A DNA stretch of 64,000 bases. Source: Nocardia ninae NBRC 108245. GTDB taxonomy: Bacteria; Actinomycetota; Actinomycetes; Mycobacteriales; Mycobacteriaceae. Numbering within the stretch: the stretch's first letter is position 1; each line of letters opens with the position of its first letter. The translations under genes were made by a program, and so were the position numbers. Location: positions 1-64,000 of the forward strand of contig NZ_BJXA01000020.1 in the NCBI RefSeq assembly GCF_007990755.1, given 5' to 3'. Below are positions 62,852 through 64,000 of the stretch, in pieces. The notes beneath the pieces were generated by a model. The model was not told the DNA's origin. It searched no databases and worked only from the letters and a program-made list of their open reading frames with translations.

Positions 62852-63541
62852 CTACCGGCCAGGCTCGGCGCCGAAATTCGCACGGGCGCGCGCCAGCTCA
62901 TCGAGCAGCAGCGCTTTGCCACGGGCGAGGTCGGCGCCCTCGGGCGGGGTCAGCGCCCGTTCGAGCAGGTCGGCCAGTGTGCTGAGTAGTTCATCGGAGG
63001 ACGGCTGGTCCGGATCGGCGAGTTCGGCCCGATCCGATGGCAAGGTGCGCCGGATGGCGGGGGCCAACGCGTCGAGAATGAAAGCGGCCGTGCGGATGTC
63101 GACGTCGGAGCGGACCGTGCCCGCCTCCTGCATGGCGAGCAGGAAGTCGCCGGTGCCGAGCTTCGGCAGCCGGTCGAAGACGTTGCCCGGCTTGCGCAGG
63201 TACTTGCCCAGGATGTCTTCGTCGCGCGCGACGATTGCAGCGGCGAGCGGCAGTCGGGTGAGTGTGTGCACCATCGCCCGGTAGACGCTGGCCACGCTGC
63301 CTGCCTGCGGGTCCGCCTCCAGCTGGGCCCGCCAGGTGTCCGCGTACCGGCTCAGCTCGCGTCGCACCGTCGCCTCGACGAGCTCGTCTTTCGACTTGAA
63401 CTGCAGATACACCAAACCCCGGTGCAGGGCGACGGCATCGGCGACGTCGCCCATCGTCAGCTTGTTGTAGCCGATCCGGCACAGCAGGTCGGCCGCCGCA
63501 TCGAGGATGGCCTGCTCGCGTTCGAACTCATTGACGCTCAT
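62852..63541 (-). CDS. TetR family transcriptional regulator
   Basis: A 229-residue regulator with helix-turn-helix at residues 8-54 (AILDAAADLLCRIGYNKLTMG then DVADAVALHRGLVYLQFKSKDEL) and a helical ligand domain. It is first in an operon with the Rph-like enzyme (14 bp) and the esterase. Directly upstream lies TTGACA-N13-TGTCAA, a likely operator or promoter, and 110 bp upstream the RAE-like palindrome. It could be a rifamycin- or substrate-sensing repressor (inference). Confidence 0.88.
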   Translation of the reverse strand: MSVNEFEREQAILDAAADLLCRIGYNKLTMGDVADAVALHRGLVYLQFKSKDELVEATVRRELSRYADTWRAQLEADPQAGSVASVYRAMVHTLTRLPLAAAIVARDEDILGKYLRKPGNVFDRLPKLGTGDFLLAMQEAGTVRSDVDIRTAAFILDALAPAIRRTLPSDRAELADPDQPSSDELLSTLADLLERALTPPEGADLARGKALLLDELARARANFGAEPGR

Positions 63542-63553
63542 CGTTTTGTCACC

Positions 63554-63578
63554 TTGACATATTTTGAGAAGTTGTCAA
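63554..63578. promoter_or_regulatory. Inverted repeat upstream of tetR (operator or promoter)
   Basis: TTGACA (63554-63559) and TGTCAA (63573-63578) form perfect 6-bp arms with a 13-bp AT-rich centre, 12 bp before the tetR start. TTGACA on the minus strand could also act as a -35 box. Confidence 0.5.
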
Positions 63579-63649
63579 AAACGACCGTACGCCCGCCACG
63601 GGCCCGCGTCAACGGGTGCCGAGCGTCCTCTTATGGAATGGGTAAAGGT

Positions 63650-63662
63650 CCTTGCGGCAAGG
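63650..63662. promoter_or_regulatory. RAE-like palindrome (rifamycin-associated element core)
   Basis: CCTTGCGGCAAGG has perfect 6-bp arms around one G. Its central CTTGCGGCAAG equals the core of the rifamycin-associated element (as I recall, GGGGCTTGCGGCAAGCCCC), found upstream of rifamycin-inactivating genes in actinobacteria. It lies 109 bp before the tetR-rph-like-esterase operon. The outer G/C arms of the consensus are incomplete here. Confidence 0.55.
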
Positions 63663-63678
63663 GATTCGGCGGGCTGGC

Positions 63679-64000
63679 TCAGTACTCCCCGCGCACCAGG
63701 TTCTTGGGCTCTGCACCAGCCACGAAGCGGGCGATCTCCGCGCGGACCACGGCGTAGCCACGTTCGTAACTGCCGGTGCTGTTCCCGCCGACGTGCGGGG
63801 TGAGCAGGAGATTCGGCGCGGTCCAGAGCGGATGGCCCGGTGGCAGGGGTTCGGGGTCGGTGACGTCCAGTGCGGCGCGCAGCCGGCCCGATTGCAGTTC
63901 GGCCAGCAGGGCATCGGTCCGGACGACCGGCCCGCGGGCGATGTTGACGAGGATGGCGTTGTCGTCCATCGCGGCGAGGAAGGCGGCGTCGACCATGCCG
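63679..64000 (-). CDS. D-isomer-specific 2-hydroxyacid dehydrogenase, C-terminal part (partial)
   Basis: The last ~106 residues of an NAD-dependent 2-hydroxyacid dehydrogenase; the N-terminal part lies beyond the window end. Visible: MVDAAFLAAMDDNAILVNIARG with the coenzyme-domain Arg (NIARGPVV), ALDVTDPEPLPPGHPLW (usually DVxxxEPLPxxHPLW) and the active-site His in LLLTPHVGGNSTGSYER. The substrate cannot be judged from this part. It transcribes toward the RAE-like palindrome and the tetR operon. Confidence 0.9.
   Translation of the reverse strand, partial: GMVDAAFLAAMDDNAILVNIARGPVVRTDALLAELQSGRLRAALDVTDPEPLPPGHPLWTAPNLLLTPHVGGNSTGSYERGYAVVRAEIARFVAGAEPKNLVRGEY

Overview
The window is a high-GC actinobacterial chromosome segment, most likely from Nocardia or a close mycolic-acid relative. 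The evidence is the strong GC bias, the frequent GTG and TTG starts, and a gene order that follows the Mycobacterium tuberculosis block Rv1407 to Rv1454c: fmu/rsmB, rpe, riboflavin genes, uvrC, rapZ, yvcK, whiA, gap-pgk-tpi, secG, pgl-opcA-zwf-tal-tkt, ctaB, qor. The organism is inferred from gene order and recalled protein families; no database search was possible.

Layout. 0-3.1 kb: the end of rsmB, an MmcQ/YjbR protein, a SigF-type sigma factor with its RsbW-like anti-sigma factor, and rpe. 3.3-7.5 kb: a hypothetical gene, a long AT-richer leader, then ribE, ribBA, ribH and a PH-domain membrane protein. 7.5-11.7 kb: GNAT, a gamma-glutamyltranspeptidase lipoprotein, a HAD protein and a small membrane protein. 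11.9-17.2 kb: uvrC, rapZ, yvcK and whiA, ending at a strong hairpin. 17.8-20.8 kb: the glycolytic operon gap-pgk-tpiA with its own terminator. 20.9-28.2 kb: lipoprotein, secreted lipase, TetR, transporters, a tandem-repeat stretch and secG beside a very large inverted repeat.

28.2-47.1 kb is mostly accessory relative to M. tuberculosis. It holds an MFS/LysR pair, a divergent SDR/epoxide-hydrolase pair around a KstR-like palindrome, and a patchwork of IS30 relics, a frameshifted DinB relic, a possible orphan immunity gene and a MarR pair (32-35.5 kb). It also holds a complete conservon operon (37.5-43.4 kb): sensor-kinase-like CvnA, roadblock CvnB, DUF742 CvnC, G-protein-like CvnD and two cytochromes P450. 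Finally there is a fused 2-oxoacid dehydrogenase E1 and an 840-bp non-coding stretch of higher-order repeats.

47.1-53.6 kb is the pentose-phosphate operon tkt-tal-zwf-opcA-pgl, divergent from ctaB (heme O synthase). 55-64 kb carries a flavin monooxygenase with a divergent TetR and a perfect palindromic operator, qor, a PheC-like exported protein, and a tetR - rifampin-phosphotransferase-like - esterase operon. About 110 bp upstream of that operon lies a palindrome matching the core of the rifamycin-associated element. The window ends inside a 2-hydroxyacid dehydrogenase.

A recurrent feature is a TANNNT -10 hexamer 6-9 nt from the start codon in about fifteen genes, indicating widespread leaderless transcription. 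The window as a whole joins housekeeping carbon metabolism to an accessory region. The two most interesting units are the dual-P450 conservon and the putative rifamycin-responsive operon.
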